Below the pieces are notes generated by a model, which was given only the letters and a program-made list of their open reading frames with translations, did not search any database and was not told the origin of the DNA. Shown here piece after piece: positions 9,653 through 19,579 of a DNA stretch of 64,000 nt (positions are counted from its first letter, which is position 1; the number at the start of each line of letters is the position of its first letter). Source of the stretch: Azospirillum sp. OGB3 (GTDB lineage Bacteria; Pseudomonadota; Alphaproteobacteria; Azospirillales; Azospirillaceae). The translations under genes and the position numbers were made by a program. The DNA lies in NCBI RefSeq assembly GCF_014192915.1, contig NZ_JACHYN010000002.1:682001-746000 (forward strand), read 5' to 3'.

Positions 9653-10668
9653 CACGCCGCCGCCCGCGCAGGCCGCGCCAGCAGGACGAGCAGCAGCACG
9701 ACCGCCGCCGCCCCCGCCGGGAGCACCACCCAGCCGAGCGCCAGCGACGCCACGGCCAGCAGCAGAAGCGCGGCGTTCAGCGCGAGGACCAGCCGCACCA
9801 CCTGGGCGTGGCTGCGCCCGCGCTGTGTGGCCTTCTGATAGAAATGCTCGCGGTGGGCCTGCCAGACCTTCTTGCCCTCGGCCAGCCGGCGCAGCAGGGT
9901 GAAGGTGGCGTCGGCCAGGAAATAGGCGGGGATCAGCAGCGCGGCGACCCACAGCCCCGAGGCCGCCAGGACCAGCAGAAGCCAGCCCAGCGTGTAGCCC
10001 AGCGGCACGCTGCCGACATCGCCCATGAAGAGCTTGGCGGGGTGCCAGTTCCACATCAGGAAGCCCAGCGCCGCACCCGCCGCAGCCAGTCCGTAGAGGG
10101 CCAGTGCCGGGTCGAGCCCGGCCAGCGCGGCGACCAGCGCCAGCCCGGCGCCGATGGACGCCGCCTCGCCACCGGCCAGCCCGTCGATGCCGTCCATGAA
10201 GTTGAACAGGTTGACGAACCACAGCCAGCCGACCGCGGCGACCAGCCGGTCCGCCCAGAAGGGCAGCAGCCCCTGGAAGACCAGCCCCTCGCCGGGAAGC
10301 ACACCTCCGGGAAGAGCGCTCAGCCCGGCAACCACCGCGGCAATCTGAGCGAGGAAGCGCGGCGCCGGCCCCAGCCCGCGCCGGTCGTCCATCCAGGAGA
10401 CGGCCATCAGCGCCACCGCCCCGGCGAGGATCGGCAGCGCTCGCAGCGGCTCGTCCGCCGTCGCGGCGATGATCGCCCAAGCGGGCAGCAGGGTCAGCAT
10501 CACGCCCCAGCCGCCGCCGCGCGGCGTCGGGATGGAGTGGCTGGACCGGTCGTTCGGGTGGTCGAGGATCGCCTTGCGCCGCAGATAGGCGAGCACCCGC
10601 CCAGTGAGCAGCCAGGACAGCGCGACACCGCCGCCGAGGGCGAGGGCCAGAGCCAAAGGGCCGCTCAT
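9652..10668 (-). CDS. Undecaprenyl-phosphate sugar-1-phosphate transferase (WecA/WbpL type)
   Basis: A 338-residue polytopic protein of the MraY/WecA superfamily with about ten hydrophobic helices. Diagnostic motifs are DHPNDRSSHSIPTPRGGG near the N-terminus, the aspartate pair in MDDRRG, and NFMDGIDGLAGG, with a later His-containing loop. It should transfer a sugar-1-phosphate (QuiNAc-1-P, FucNAc-1-P or GlcNAc-1-P) to undecaprenyl phosphate and so start synthesis of an O-antigen or capsular repeat. It overlaps both neighbours by four bases (ATGA). Confidence 0.9.
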   Translation of the reverse strand: MSGPLALALALGGGVALSWLLTGRVLAYLRRKAILDHPNDRSSHSIPTPRGGGWGVMLTLLPAWAIIAATADEPLRALPILAGAVALMAVSWMDDRRGLGPAPRFLAQIAAVVAGLSALPGGVLPGEGLVFQGLLPFWADRLVAAVGWLWFVNLFNFMDGIDGLAGGEAASIGAGLALVAALAGLDPALALYGLAAAGAALGFLMWNWHPAKLFMGDVGSVPLGYTLGWLLLVLAASGLWVAALLIPAYFLADATFTLLRRLAEGKKVWQAHREHFYQKATQRGRSHAQVVRLVLALNAALLLLAVASLALGWVVLPAGAAAVVLLLVLLARPARAAA

Positions 10669-11843
10669 GACGCCTCCGCCACCGGGGCCGTGCCGGGCTG
10701 GACAGAGGCGAGCAGGCGCCGGTACAGCTCGACCGTCTTCGCGCCCACCCGGTCGGCCGCCATGTCGGATTCGACCAGCCGCCGGCTGGCCGCGCCGAAT
10801 TGCCGGCGCAGGGCAGCGTCGCGCACCAGGACCTCCAGCGCCTCGGCCAGGGCCGCCACGTCGCCGGGCGGGACCAGCAGGGCGTTCTCGCGGTCGCGCG
10901 CCACCTCTCGGCAGCCCGGCACGTCGGTGGCGACGATCGCCCGCCCGCAGGCCGCCGCCTCCAGCAGGCTTTTCGGCAGCCCTTCGCCGCCCAGCGTCGG
11001 CAGCACGGCGATGTGGCAGCGCCGCCACAGGTCGCGAATGTCGTCGAGATGGCCCGCCAGTTCGACCTTCGGACGGGCGGCCCAGCCGTCGAGGACCGGC
11101 TGCGGGAAGGAGGTGGGGTTCGCCGGGTCGGGCTGGCCGGCCAGGATCAGTCGCACGTCCAGCCCCTTGCCCAGCAGGCGGCCGTGCGCCTCGACCAGCC
11201 GGTCCATGCCCTTGTTGGCGAGCAGGCGGGCGGCGCAGCCGATGGTCACCGGCGGCTCCGGCGGCTCCGGCAGGACCGCGTGGTGCGCCGTGTCGATGCC
11301 CGAACCGCGGATGATGCAGGTCTTGTCCGGGGTGATCAGGCGCTGCGCCAGCAGGGTCCGGCGGTCGTCCTCGTTCTGCAGGATGGTGACGCTGTTGGGC
11401 CGGCGCAGCATGCCGCCCAGGACCGGCTTCGCCAGCCGACCGGCCAGCCGGGCCTTGGCGCCACCGGTGCCGAGGAACATGGTGCCGAGCCCGGCCAGGG
11501 CGTTGACCACGGCGGGAACGCCAGCCTGCCACGCCGCCAGCCCGCCCAGCACGACCGGCTTCACGGCCACATGATGAACGATGTCCGGCGCCTCGCGGCG
11601 GTAGAGGGCGGCGATCTCCGCCACGGCGGACAGGGCGCCCAGCGGGTTGACGCTGCGCCGCTGCCAGGACAGGGGAAGCACGCGGAAGCCCTCGGCGGCG
11701 ATGCGGTCGCCATGCCGGTCAATCCGGGCGGCCACCGCGACGTCGAAGCCGGCGTCGCGCGCGGCGCGGGCCATCGGCAGCCGATGCGACCAGAAATACC
11801 AGTCCTCGGTGACGAGGTAGATCAGCTTTGGTTTCACGGACAC
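10665..11843 (-). CDS. Group 1 (GT4-type) glycosyltransferase
   Basis: A 392-residue GT-B fold protein. The N-terminal half has YLVTEDWYFWSHRLPMARAA and HHVAVKPVVLGGLAA. The C-terminal half has the nucleotide-sugar region LPTLGGEGLPKSLLEAAACG with the E-x7-E-like pattern of GT4 enzymes. A GTG start at 11843 is chosen because earlier in-frame starts would read through a 15-bp tandem repeat and into the preceding gene. It probably adds the second sugar of the surface polysaccharide. The stop overlaps the start of the WecA-like gene. Confidence 0.85.
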   Translation of the reverse strand: MSVKPKLIYLVTEDWYFWSHRLPMARAARDAGFDVAVAARIDRHGDRIAAEGFRVLPLSWQRRSVNPLGALSAVAEIAALYRREAPDIVHHVAVKPVVLGGLAAWQAGVPAVVNALAGLGTMFLGTGGAKARLAGRLAKPVLGGMLRRPNSVTILQNEDDRRTLLAQRLITPDKTCIIRGSGIDTAHHAVLPEPPEPPVTIGCAARLLANKGMDRLVEAHGRLLGKGLDVRLILAGQPDPANPTSFPQPVLDGWAARPKVELAGHLDDIRDLWRRCHIAVLPTLGGEGLPKSLLEAAACGRAIVATDVPGCREVARDRENALLVPPGDVAALAEALEVLVRDAALRRQFGAASRRLVESDMAADRVGAKTVELYRRLLASVQPGTAPVAEAS

Positions 11844-11846
11844 GTT

Positions 11847-11891
11847 GCGGATCTCGGGGGGGCGGATCTCGGAGGGGCGGATCGGAACGGC
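11847..11891. repeat. 15-bp tandem repeat (about 2.7 units) upstream of the glycosyltransferase
   Basis: On the plus strand gcggatctcgggggg, gcggatctcggaggg and a partial gcggatcgg follow with a 15-base period. The repeat fills the gap between the UDP-glucuronate epimerase stop and the likely GTG start of the glycosyltransferase. Copy-number change would alter leader length but keep any upstream reading frame. Confidence 0.65.
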
Positions 11892-11896
11892 GGACC

Positions 11897-12880
11897 TCAG
11901 GCGAGGCCGTGGTAGCCCTTGTACCACGCGACGAAGCGGGGCAGGCCGGTCTCGATCGAGGTGGTCGGCTCATAGCCGAGGTCGCGGCGGCTCGCCTCGA
12001 TGTCGGCGGAGGTTTCCGGCACGTCGCCGGCTTGGATCGGCTCCATGGTCATGTTCGCCTTGCGCCCCAGCGACTCCTCGATGATGCCGATGAAGCGCAT
12101 CAGATCCTCGGTCCGGTTGTTGCCGAGGTTGTAGACGGCGTGGGGCGCCCCGTTGGCATCGGCGGCCGCCGGGCGGTCGAGCGCCGCCAGCACGCCCGCC
12201 GCGATGTCGTCCACATAGGTGAAGTCGCGCTTCATCCGCCCCTCGTTGAAGACGCGGATCGGGCGGCCCGCCATGATCGCGTCGGCGAACAGGTAGGCGG
12301 CCATGTCCGGGCGGCCCCACGGGCCGTAGACGGTGAAGAAGCGCAGGCCGGTCGCCGGAAATTTGTAGAGATGGCAGTAGGCGTAGGTCATCATCTCCGC
12401 CGCCTTCTTCGTCGCGGCGTAGATGGACATCGGGGAGTCGACGCGGTCCTCCACCGAGAAGGGCATCTTCTTGTTGGCGCCGTAGACGGAGGAGGTGGAG
12501 GCGTAGACGAAATGCCTCAGCTTCGGCATGCGCCTTGCGGCTTCCAGCATCGCCACCTGCCCAGTGACGTTGGCGTCCACATAGGCGTAGGGGTTCTCCA
12601 GCGAATAGCGCACCCCGGCCTGGGCGGCCAGATGCACGACGCCGGTCGCCGCCGCGAAGTCGGGGGCCAGCGCCTCGACCGCCGTGCGGTCGGACACGTC
12701 GGCCTTGATGAAGCGGAAGCCGGGACGGGCGGTGAGGCGGGCCAGCCGCGCCTCCTTCAGCGCCACGGAATAGTAGTCGTTGAGGTTGTCGATCCCCAAC
12801 ACCGTCTCGCCGCGGTCCAGAAGGGCTGCGGCGACGTGCGAGCCGATGAAGCCGGCCGCGCCGGTGACCACGATCGTCAT
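11897..12880 (-). CDS. UDP-glucuronate 4/5-epimerase (LpsL family)
   Basis: A 327-residue extended SDR with the NAD motif VTGAAGFIGSHVA, the substrate-family signature DNLNDYYSVALKEARL near residues 37-52, and the catalytic YAATKKAAE. These features are typical of UDP-glucuronate epimerases making UDP-galacturonate for LPS core and O-antigen, as LpsL does in rhizobia. The ATG at 12880 is preferred to one nine bases earlier because AAGGA is then 8 bases upstream. It is the first gene of the polysaccharide cluster. Confidence 0.9.
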   Translation of the reverse strand: MTIVVTGAAGFIGSHVAAALLDRGETVLGIDNLNDYYSVALKEARLARLTARPGFRFIKADVSDRTAVEALAPDFAAATGVVHLAAQAGVRYSLENPYAYVDANVTGQVAMLEAARRMPKLRHFVYASTSSVYGANKKMPFSVEDRVDSPMSIYAATKKAAEMMTYAYCHLYKFPATGLRFFTVYGPWGRPDMAAYLFADAIMAGRPIRVFNEGRMKRDFTYVDDIAAGVLAALDRPAAADANGAPHAVYNLGNNRTEDLMRFIGIIEESLGRKANMTMEPIQAGDVPETSADIEASRRDLGYEPTTSIETGLPRFVAWYKGYHGLA

Positions 12881-13067
12881 ATCCACCATCCTTGACGGGC
12901 CTGCGCCGGCCAGACGCTCGTCTCAAAGGTAACGCGCGTCAACAGCCCGTCTTATGCCCGACCCGGGGACCGGACGCCAGTCCGCAAAAATCCTCCACCG
13001 CTTGACAGCCGCCGGGCGCACCCGATCTACTGCCGCAACCTTAATCACGTTGCCGAGCCGGACATCC

Positions 13068-13406
13068 ATGCCGCCGAAGAAGAATCCCGCGAACCTCAAC
13101 CCGCTGCAGCTCAAGACGCTGACCCTCCTTCAGGAACTCGCCCGTCTGGAGCAGAAGCCGGTCGAGGGCGAGGAGGGGGCCTTCCAGGTCACCAACCTGC
13201 CGCACGCCCATGGCAACCACTTCCATCTGGGCAGCGCGGTCGTCGCCTCCCGCGACGCCACCGGCCTGACCAACGAGGCCGTCTGGACCATCCTTGAGCG
13301 CAAGGGCATGCTGCGCCGCGATGCCGGTTACGGCGTCGTGACCGCCGAGGGCATGGCCTACGAGACGGGCCTGCGCGACAGCATCCTGCACCGCTCCGAC
13401 CACTAA
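13068..13406 (+). CDS. Small conserved hypothetical protein
   Basis: A 112-residue soluble protein beginning MPPKKNPANLNPLQLKTLTL. The N-terminal half forms a predicted helix (LKTLTLLQELARLE). The middle contains HAHGNHFHLGSAVV, and the C-terminal part reads as a small winged-helix-like segment (NEAVWTILERKGML). I recognise no named domain. It is divergent from the polysaccharide cluster and 17 bases upstream of asnB. The start at 13068 is chosen because sequence before it looks non-coding. Confidence 0.75.
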   Translation: MPPKKNPANLNPLQLKTLTLLQELARLEQKPVEGEEGAFQVTNLPHAHGNHFHLGSAVVASRDATGLTNEAVWTILERKGMLRRDAGYGVVTAEGMAYETGLRDSILHRSDH

Positions 13407-13423
13407 AAGCGAGGGCGCGCGCC

Positions 13424-15391
13424 GTGTGCGGCATCTGCGGCTTCCTGGCCGACTCTGGGCCTGCATCCGGGCTTGAGGCCACAGCACGGCGCATGGCCGA
13501 CACCATCGCCCACCGCGGGCCCGACGGGGACGGCGTGTGGGCGGATGGGGGAGCCGGGATCGCGCTCGGCCACCGGCGGCTCTCCATTGTCGAGCTGTCG
13601 CCGCTGGGCCGCCAGCCGATGGAGTCGGCGGACGGGCGCTGGGTCATCGTCTACAACGGCGAGATCTACAATTTCCAGGACCTGCGGGCGGAACTCGAAT
13701 CCGCCGGCCACCAATTCCGCGGCCATTCGGACACCGAAGTGCTGCTGGAAGGCTGCGCCGCCTGGGGCGTCAAGCGCACCGTGCGTCGGCTGGTCGGCAT
13801 CTTCGCCTTCGCCCTGTGGGACCGCCGCGAGCGCACGCTCCACCTTGTCCGTGACCATCTGGGGGTGAAGCCGCTCTATTGGGCGCGGATGGGCGGGGCG
13901 CTGCTGTTCGGCTCCCAGCCCAAGGCGCTGCGCGCCCATCCCGCCTTCACGGCGGAGATCGACCGCGACGCCTTGTCCGCCTTTCTGCGATTCAGCTACG
14001 TCCCGGCGCCGCACAGCATCTACCGGGGCGTTCACAAGCTGGAGCCGGGCAGCATCCTGACCCTCCGTCCGGGACGCGAACCCGAGCGCAGCGTCTATTG
14101 GGATGCCGGCGACGCGGCGCGGGCCGGAATCGCCGACCGGTTGGCGCTGTCCGACGACGACGCGACGGATGCGCTGGAAGCGCTGCTCAAGGACGCGGTC
14201 GGGCGGCAGATGATGGCCGACGTGCCGCTGGGCGCCTTCCTCTCCGGAGGGATCGACAGCTCCGCCGTCGTCGCGCTGATGCAGGCGCAGAGCGCGCGGC
14301 CGGTGCGCACCTTCACCATCGGGTTCGGCGAGGACGGCTACGACGAGGCGGTGCACGCCCGCGCGGTCGCCGCCCATCTCGGCACCGAGCACACCGAGCT
14401 TCGGGTGGAGGCCAGCCACGCGCTGGAGGTCATCCCCAAGCTGGCCGACTGGTACGACGAGCCCTTCGCCGACAGCTCCCAGATCCCGACGCTGCTGGTG
14501 TCGGAGATGACCCGGCGCTCCGTCACCGTGGCCCTGTCCGGCGACGGCGGGGACGAGCTGTTCGCCGGCTACAACCGCTATCTCACGGCGCCCGCCCTGT
14601 GGCGGCGCATGGCGTCGCTGCCCGCCGGGCTGCGCCGGGGCGCCGCCGGGCTGATCCGCGCCGTACGGCCGGCGGGCTGGGACGCGCTGGCCGGGCTGAT
14701 CCCCGAGGGGCGGCGCCCGCGTCAGACCGGCGACAAGCTGCACAAGCTGGCCGGCGTGCTGGACGCCGCGGGGCCGGACGCCATCTACCGCCGGCTGGTC
14801 AGCCAGTGGCAGGACCCTAACGCGCTGGTCCGCGGCGGGCGGGAGCCGCAAGGCCCGGCCTGGGACGACGGGCTGGCGGCGGGCATCCCCGATTTCGTCG
14901 AACGGATGCAGCACCTCGACAGCGTCACCTATCTGCCGGACGACATCCTGGCGAAGGTGGACCGCGCCAGCATGGGCGTGTCGCTGGAGGCCCGCGTGCC
15001 GCTGCTCGACCACCGGGTGGTGGAGTTCGCTTGGCGCGTGCCGCCCGCGCAGAAGCTGCGCGACGGCAGGGGCAAATGGCTGCTGCGTCAGGTGCTCTAC
15101 CGCCATGTCCCGCCGGCCCTGGTGGAGCGGCCCAAGGCCGGTTTCGCCATCCCGCTGGACGGCTGGCTGCGCGGCCCGCTGCGCGACTGGGCGGAGGATC
15201 TGCTGGACGAGGGACGGCTGCGCCGGGAAGGGTTGCTCGACCCCGCGCCGATCCGCGCCTGCTGGGCGGAGCATCTGGCCGGAACCCGCAACAACCAGCA
15301 CCGGCTCTGGAACGTGCTGATGTTCCAGGACTGGAACCGCCGCTGGGGCAGCGCCGCCGCCCCGGCTCCGCTTGCCGCGAGCGCCGCATGA
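13424..15391 (+). CDS. asnB: Glutamine-hydrolysing asparagine synthetase AsnB
   Basis: A 655-residue two-domain amidotransferase. The GTG start puts cysteine at position 2 (MCGICGF), which becomes the N-terminal nucleophile of the class II glutaminase domain. The synthetase domain has the ATP-pyrophosphatase loop LSGGIDSSAVV near residue 273 and SGDGGDELFAGYNRY later. It makes asparagine from aspartate, glutamine and ATP. Because it lies next to a surface-polysaccharide cluster, an amidotransferase role on a sugar acid is an alternative. Its stop overlaps the start of a small downstream gene. Confidence 0.95.
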   Translation: MCGICGFLADSGPASGLEATARRMADTIAHRGPDGDGVWADGGAGIALGHRRLSIVELSPLGRQPMESADGRWVIVYNGEIYNFQDLRAELESAGHQFRGHSDTEVLLEGCAAWGVKRTVRRLVGIFAFALWDRRERTLHLVRDHLGVKPLYWARMGGALLFGSQPKALRAHPAFTAEIDRDALSAFLRFSYVPAPHSIYRGVHKLEPGSILTLRPGREPERSVYWDAGDAARAGIADRLALSDDDATDALEALLKDAVGRQMMADVPLGAFLSGGIDSSAVVALMQAQSARPVRTFTIGFGEDGYDEAVHARAVAAHLGTEHTELRVEASHALEVIPKLADWYDEPFADSSQIPTLLVSEMTRRSVTVALSGDGGDELFAGYNRYLTAPALWRRMASLPAGLRRGAAGLIRAVRPAGWDALAGLIPEGRRPRQTGDKLHKLAGVLDAAGPDAIYRRLVSQWQDPNALVRGGREPQGPAWDDGLAAGIPDFVERMQHLDSVTYLPDDILAKVDRASMGVSLEARVPLLDHRVVEFAWRVPPAQKLRDGRGKWLLRQVLYRHVPPALVERPKAGFAIPLDGWLRGPLRDWAEDLLDEGRLRREGLLDPAPIRACWAEHLAGTRNNQHRLWNVLMFQDWNRRWGSAAAPAPLAASAA

Positions 15392-15546
15392 CGACCGACG
15401 AGACGACCAAGACACCCGCTGCGACTCCCGCCGCCCCGCCGAAAAAAGACGACAAGCAGGACCGGCTCGCTGCCCGTCTGCGCGAGAACCTGCGCAAGCG
15501 CAAGGAGCAGGCGCGCGGGCGGGAGAAGGACGGCCAGCCGGGCTGA
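15388..15546 (+). CDS. Small basic conserved protein (52 aa) overlapping the asnB stop
   Basis: The ATG overlaps the asnB TGA as ATGA and opens a 52-residue frame. It has a Thr/Ala/Pro-rich start and a highly charged helix, RLAARLRENLRKRKEQARGR. I recall similar short proteins of the form RLA-LR-NL-RRK-QAR beside asnB or murA in other alphaproteobacteria, but cannot check this here. The function is unknown. The basic helix could contact nucleic acid or a partner protein. Confidence 0.65.
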   Translation: MTTDETTKTPAATPAAPPKKDDKQDRLAARLRENLRKRKEQARGREKDGQPG

Positions 15547-15621
15547 TCGTCACAGGGCTGATGACTCATTTGCCGCATCGGCCCGGTTTTACCCGCACGC
15601 TATCGTTGCCGCCGATCCGGA

Positions 15622-16569
15622 ATGGGGCAGGGCAGGGCCATGGTGGTTGAGTCGGCGCGGGCGCGCCTGTGGGGCTATGGCTGCATCGTCGCCTCGGCCC
15701 TGCTGTTCGGCGTGGCCGGGACGGCGGCGAAGATGATGTTCGTCGCCTCCATGCCGCCGCTGGTCATGATCGCGGTGCGCGCCATGGTGTCCGCCGCCGT
15801 ACTGGCCCTGATCATGCTGGCGCTCGGCCGGCCGATCCGGGTGCGGCGGGCGGACCTGCCCTTACTGGCGGAACTGGCGGTTTGGCTGACGCTGGTCAAC
15901 CTGACCTTCTTCTACGCCATCGCCCTGACCAACGTGGCGCTGGCGCTGATGCTGGAATACACCGCGCCCATGCTGATCGTGGCCGCCGGGCTGCTGCTCG
16001 GCACCCACCGGATGAACCGGGTGGTGGCGCTGATCCTGGTGGGCAACGCCGCCGGCTGTTTCCTGCTGGTCGGCGCCTACGACCCGGCCCTGTGGTCGGG
16101 CAACGCGCTGGGGGCGGCGGTCGGTATGCTCTGCGCCGTGTGTTTCGCCGCCTACAACGTCCGCTGCGCCCACGGCCACCGGCGGGGGCTGGACAGTTGG
16201 TCGATGACCTTCTGGCCCTTCTTCCTGTCGGCGCTGTTCTGGCTGCTCGCCACTCCGGCTATTGATTACGCAGCGGTCGAGGTGACCTGGGAGACGGTCG
16301 GTTTCGTCCTGTTCATCGGCGTGTTCGGCACGGTGGCGCCCTACTGGCTCTATCTGGAAGGGCTGAAGACCATCGAGCCGTTCCCGGCGACGGTGATCGG
16401 CATGCTCGATCCCGTCTTCGCCGGGGTGACGGCCTTCCTGCTGCTGGGCGAGAGCTTCGAGCCGCCCCAACTGGCCGGCATGGTCGTGGTCTGCGCGGTG
16501 ATCGTCTTCCTGAAGCGCAATGAATCCGCCGTGCAGGCTATTCCCCGTCCCGCTGCAGAGCCTTCCTGA
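15622..16569 (+). CDS. EamA/DMT-family transporter
   Basis: A 315-residue protein with ten predicted transmembrane helices in two EamA repeats of five. The first begins near GYGCIVASALLFGVAG and the second near ALGAAVGMLCAVCFAAYN. The family exports amino acids or metabolites; the substrate cannot be told from sequence. An alternative ATG at 15640 follows an AGGG motif and may be the true start. The 3' end overlaps the convergent GNAT gene by 32 bases. Confidence 0.88.
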   Translation: MGQGRAMVVESARARLWGYGCIVASALLFGVAGTAAKMMFVASMPPLVMIAVRAMVSAAVLALIMLALGRPIRVRRADLPLLAELAVWLTLVNLTFFYAIALTNVALALMLEYTAPMLIVAAGLLLGTHRMNRVVALILVGNAAGCFLLVGAYDPALWSGNALGAAVGMLCAVCFAAYNVRCAHGHRRGLDSWSMTFWPFFLSALFWLLATPAIDYAAVEVTWETVGFVLFIGVFGTVAPYWLYLEGLKTIEPFPATVIGMLDPVFAGVTAFLLLGESFEPPQLAGMVVVCAVIVFLKRNESAVQAIPRPAAEPS

Positions 16570-17005
16570 GCCAGATCTGCGTGTGCCCCGGCGGGTAGCC
16601 CTCCATCTCCGCCCAGACCTCGTAGCCCTGCTTGCGGTAGAAGCCAGGCGCCTGGAAATCGTAGGTGTAGAGGCGTGACCAGCGGCAGCCGCGTTTCACC
16701 GCCTCCCCCTCGGCCGCGGCGAGCAGGCGGGCGCCGAGCCCGCCGCCGCGCCGGCTGTCATGGACCCACAGATAGTCCACATACAGCCACTCCCAGTTCG
16801 TGTAGCCAGTCAGCCCAGCCATCAGCGCCCCGTCCGCGCCGCGGACGGTCACCTGGAGGTCCCGCAGGTCGTAGGGGGCGGTGAAGCGCTCGTTGAAGGC
16901 GCGCAGTTCGCCATGGATCTGCTTCACCTCGTCCGGGTCGAGCCGCCCGGAGAGGGAGAGGGTCAGGTCGTCCACCATGCTGTCCCGGGCGCTGTCCTGT
17001 GTCAC
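16538..17005 (-). CDS. GNAT-family N-acetyltransferase
   Basis: A 155-residue protein with the acetyl-CoA-binding region LWVHDSRRGGGLGARLLAAAE (R-x-x-G-x-G/A type) and the C-terminal YTYDFQAPGFYRKQGYEVWAE typical of GNAT enzymes. A GTG start at 17005 is chosen because AAAGGA lies 8 bases upstream; an internal ATG at 16978 is the alternative. The substrate is unknown. It is convergent with and overlaps the EamA exporter gene. Confidence 0.85.
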   Translation of the reverse strand: MTQDSARDSMVDDLTLSLSGRLDPDEVKQIHGELRAFNERFTAPYDLRDLQVTVRGADGALMAGLTGYTNWEWLYVDYLWVHDSRRGGGLGARLLAAAEGEAVKRGCRWSRLYTYDFQAPGFYRKQGYEVWAEMEGYPPGHTQIWLRKALQRDGE

Positions 17006-17141
17006 GCGGTCTGTCCTTTCAATTGCGGCGGGAGAAGGGCTTCCATGAGAAAAAGCCTCAATTCCTTCCCTTGAGCGCGCCCGCATGCTCCGCTACAACG
17101 CCTGACAGATTCAATCCCCGTAAGACCGGAGGAGTCCGACG

Positions 17142-17219
17142 ATGATGGGCATCATGCGGACCCTCGGACCCGCAAGATGGCCTAATCCGCCGGGCTTCGG
17201 CCTTTTCGACAGCATCTGA
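17142..17219 (+). CDS. Candidate 25-codon leader peptide upstream of murA
   Basis: A strong Shine-Dalgarno sequence (GGAGGAG at about 17128-17134) precedes an ATG-ATG start by about 7 bases. The frame of 25 codons ([20 protein letters not shown] and five more residues) stops 17 bases before the murA ATG. The quality of the ribosome site and the position suggest a translated leader. The GGCC/GGCC-TTTT inverted repeat within its 3' half is weak. It could be chance; no homologue is recognised. Confidence 0.4.
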   Translation: MMGIMRTLGPARWPNPPGFGLFDSI

Positions 17220-17236
17220 CCGGACAAGACAGCTTC

Positions 17237-18541
<1,305 letters not shown>

Positions 18542-18585
18542 CGGCGTCCTGCGCCCGTCCAGCCGTCCACAGCGAAGGGAAGCTC

Positions 18586-19050
18586 ATGACCGCCACGCCG
18601 ATCCGCCTGCGCGCCCAGGATGCCGAGGATCTGAAAGTCGTCTCCGCCTGCCTGCAGGACGCCATCCTGCCGATCGGCGACATGTGCTTCCTGCCCGAAG
18701 AGGCGCGCTTCGTGCTGGTGGCCAACCGCTTCAAGTGGGAGACGGCGGGCAAGCGCCGCCCCGGCCCCACCGCTGACGACGACCATCTGACCCCCTTCGA
18801 GCGCGTCAATTGCGGCGTGCGGATCGAGGGGGTGAAGGCCGTGAAGCTGCGCGGCCTCGACGTGAGGAACCGCGCGCAGATCCTGGAACTGCTCTCCGTC
18901 GAGGCGGCGGAGGGCGCCCTGGTCCTGAATTTTGCCGGCGGCGCCTGCATCCGCCTGGAAAGCCCGTCCTGGACCTGCTTCGTGGAGGATCTGGGCGAGC
19001 CCTGGCCGACCGGCTGCAAGCCCTGCCATCCATTGGAAGACGAACAATAA
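18586..19050 (+). CDS. DUF2948 family protein
   Basis: A 154-residue soluble protein matching the alphaproteobacterial DUF2948 family in length and in motifs: LRAQDAEDLKVVSACLQDA at the N-terminus, EARFVLVANRFKWE in the middle and GGACIRLE near the C-terminus. The family usually lies immediately downstream of murA, as here (44-base gap), which suggests a link to envelope growth, but no activity is known to me. Confidence 0.85.
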   Translation: MTATPIRLRAQDAEDLKVVSACLQDAILPIGDMCFLPEEARFVLVANRFKWETAGKRRPGPTADDDHLTPFERVNCGVRIEGVKAVKLRGLDVRNRAQILELLSVEAAEGALVLNFAGGACIRLESPSWTCFVEDLGEPWPTGCKPCHPLEDEQ

Positions 19051-19063
19051 TCGGGAGACCGCC

Positions 19064-19483
19064 ATGAAGGCGCGGGTGAAGTGGGTTGATGGGCGGATGT
19101 TCGTCGGCGAGTCGGGCAGCGGCCACGCCGTGGTCATGGACGGCGCGCCGGAGGCGGGCGGGCGCAATCTGGGCATCCGTCCCATGGAGATGCTGCTGAT
19201 CGGCATGGGCGGCTGCACCGGCTTCGACGTGGTGATGATCCTGGAGAAGGGCCGTCAGGCCATCACCGACTGCGTGGCCGAGATCGAGGCCGAGCGCGCC
19301 GAGACCGACCCCAAGGTCTTCACGAAGATCCACGTCCATTTCGTGGTCACCGGGCGCGGACTGGACCCGGCAAAGGTCGAGCGCGCCATCGCCCTGTCGG
19401 CGGAGAAATACTGCTCCGCCTCCATCATGCTGGGCGCCACCGCCGCGATCACCCACGATTTCGAGATCGTGGAAGCGCCGTAA
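19064..19483 (+). CDS. OsmC family protein (YhfA-like)
   Basis: A 139-residue OsmC/Ohr-fold protein. The two conserved cysteines are at about residue 51 (GGCTGFD) and 117 (EKYCSAS), in the arrangement that reduces organic hydroperoxides in the family. The YhfA subgroup has less defined substrates. The start at 19064 follows GGGAG by 8 bases and lies 13 bases after the DUF2948 stop, so the murA-DUF2948-osmC genes look co-transcribed. Confidence 0.88.
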   Translation: MKARVKWVDGRMFVGESGSGHAVVMDGAPEAGGRNLGIRPMEMLLIGMGGCTGFDVVMILEKGRQAITDCVAEIEAERAETDPKVFTKIHVHFVVTGRGLDPAKVERAIALSAEKYCSASIMLGATAAITHDFEIVEAP

Positions 19484-19579
19484 GCGTAACGGCGGCGGAA
19501 CTATGGTGGCGGAACCGGCGGGCTCCAGGCGGGTTGGGACAGCGTCGATGCCCGTCCCAGCCCATGGAGCCCCGCCGCC

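Noticed and set aside
13403-15553. Long minus-strand frame (over 700 codons) opposite asnB
   Set aside because: Composition is of the same low-complexity antisense type, and the plus strand has all AsnB motifs.
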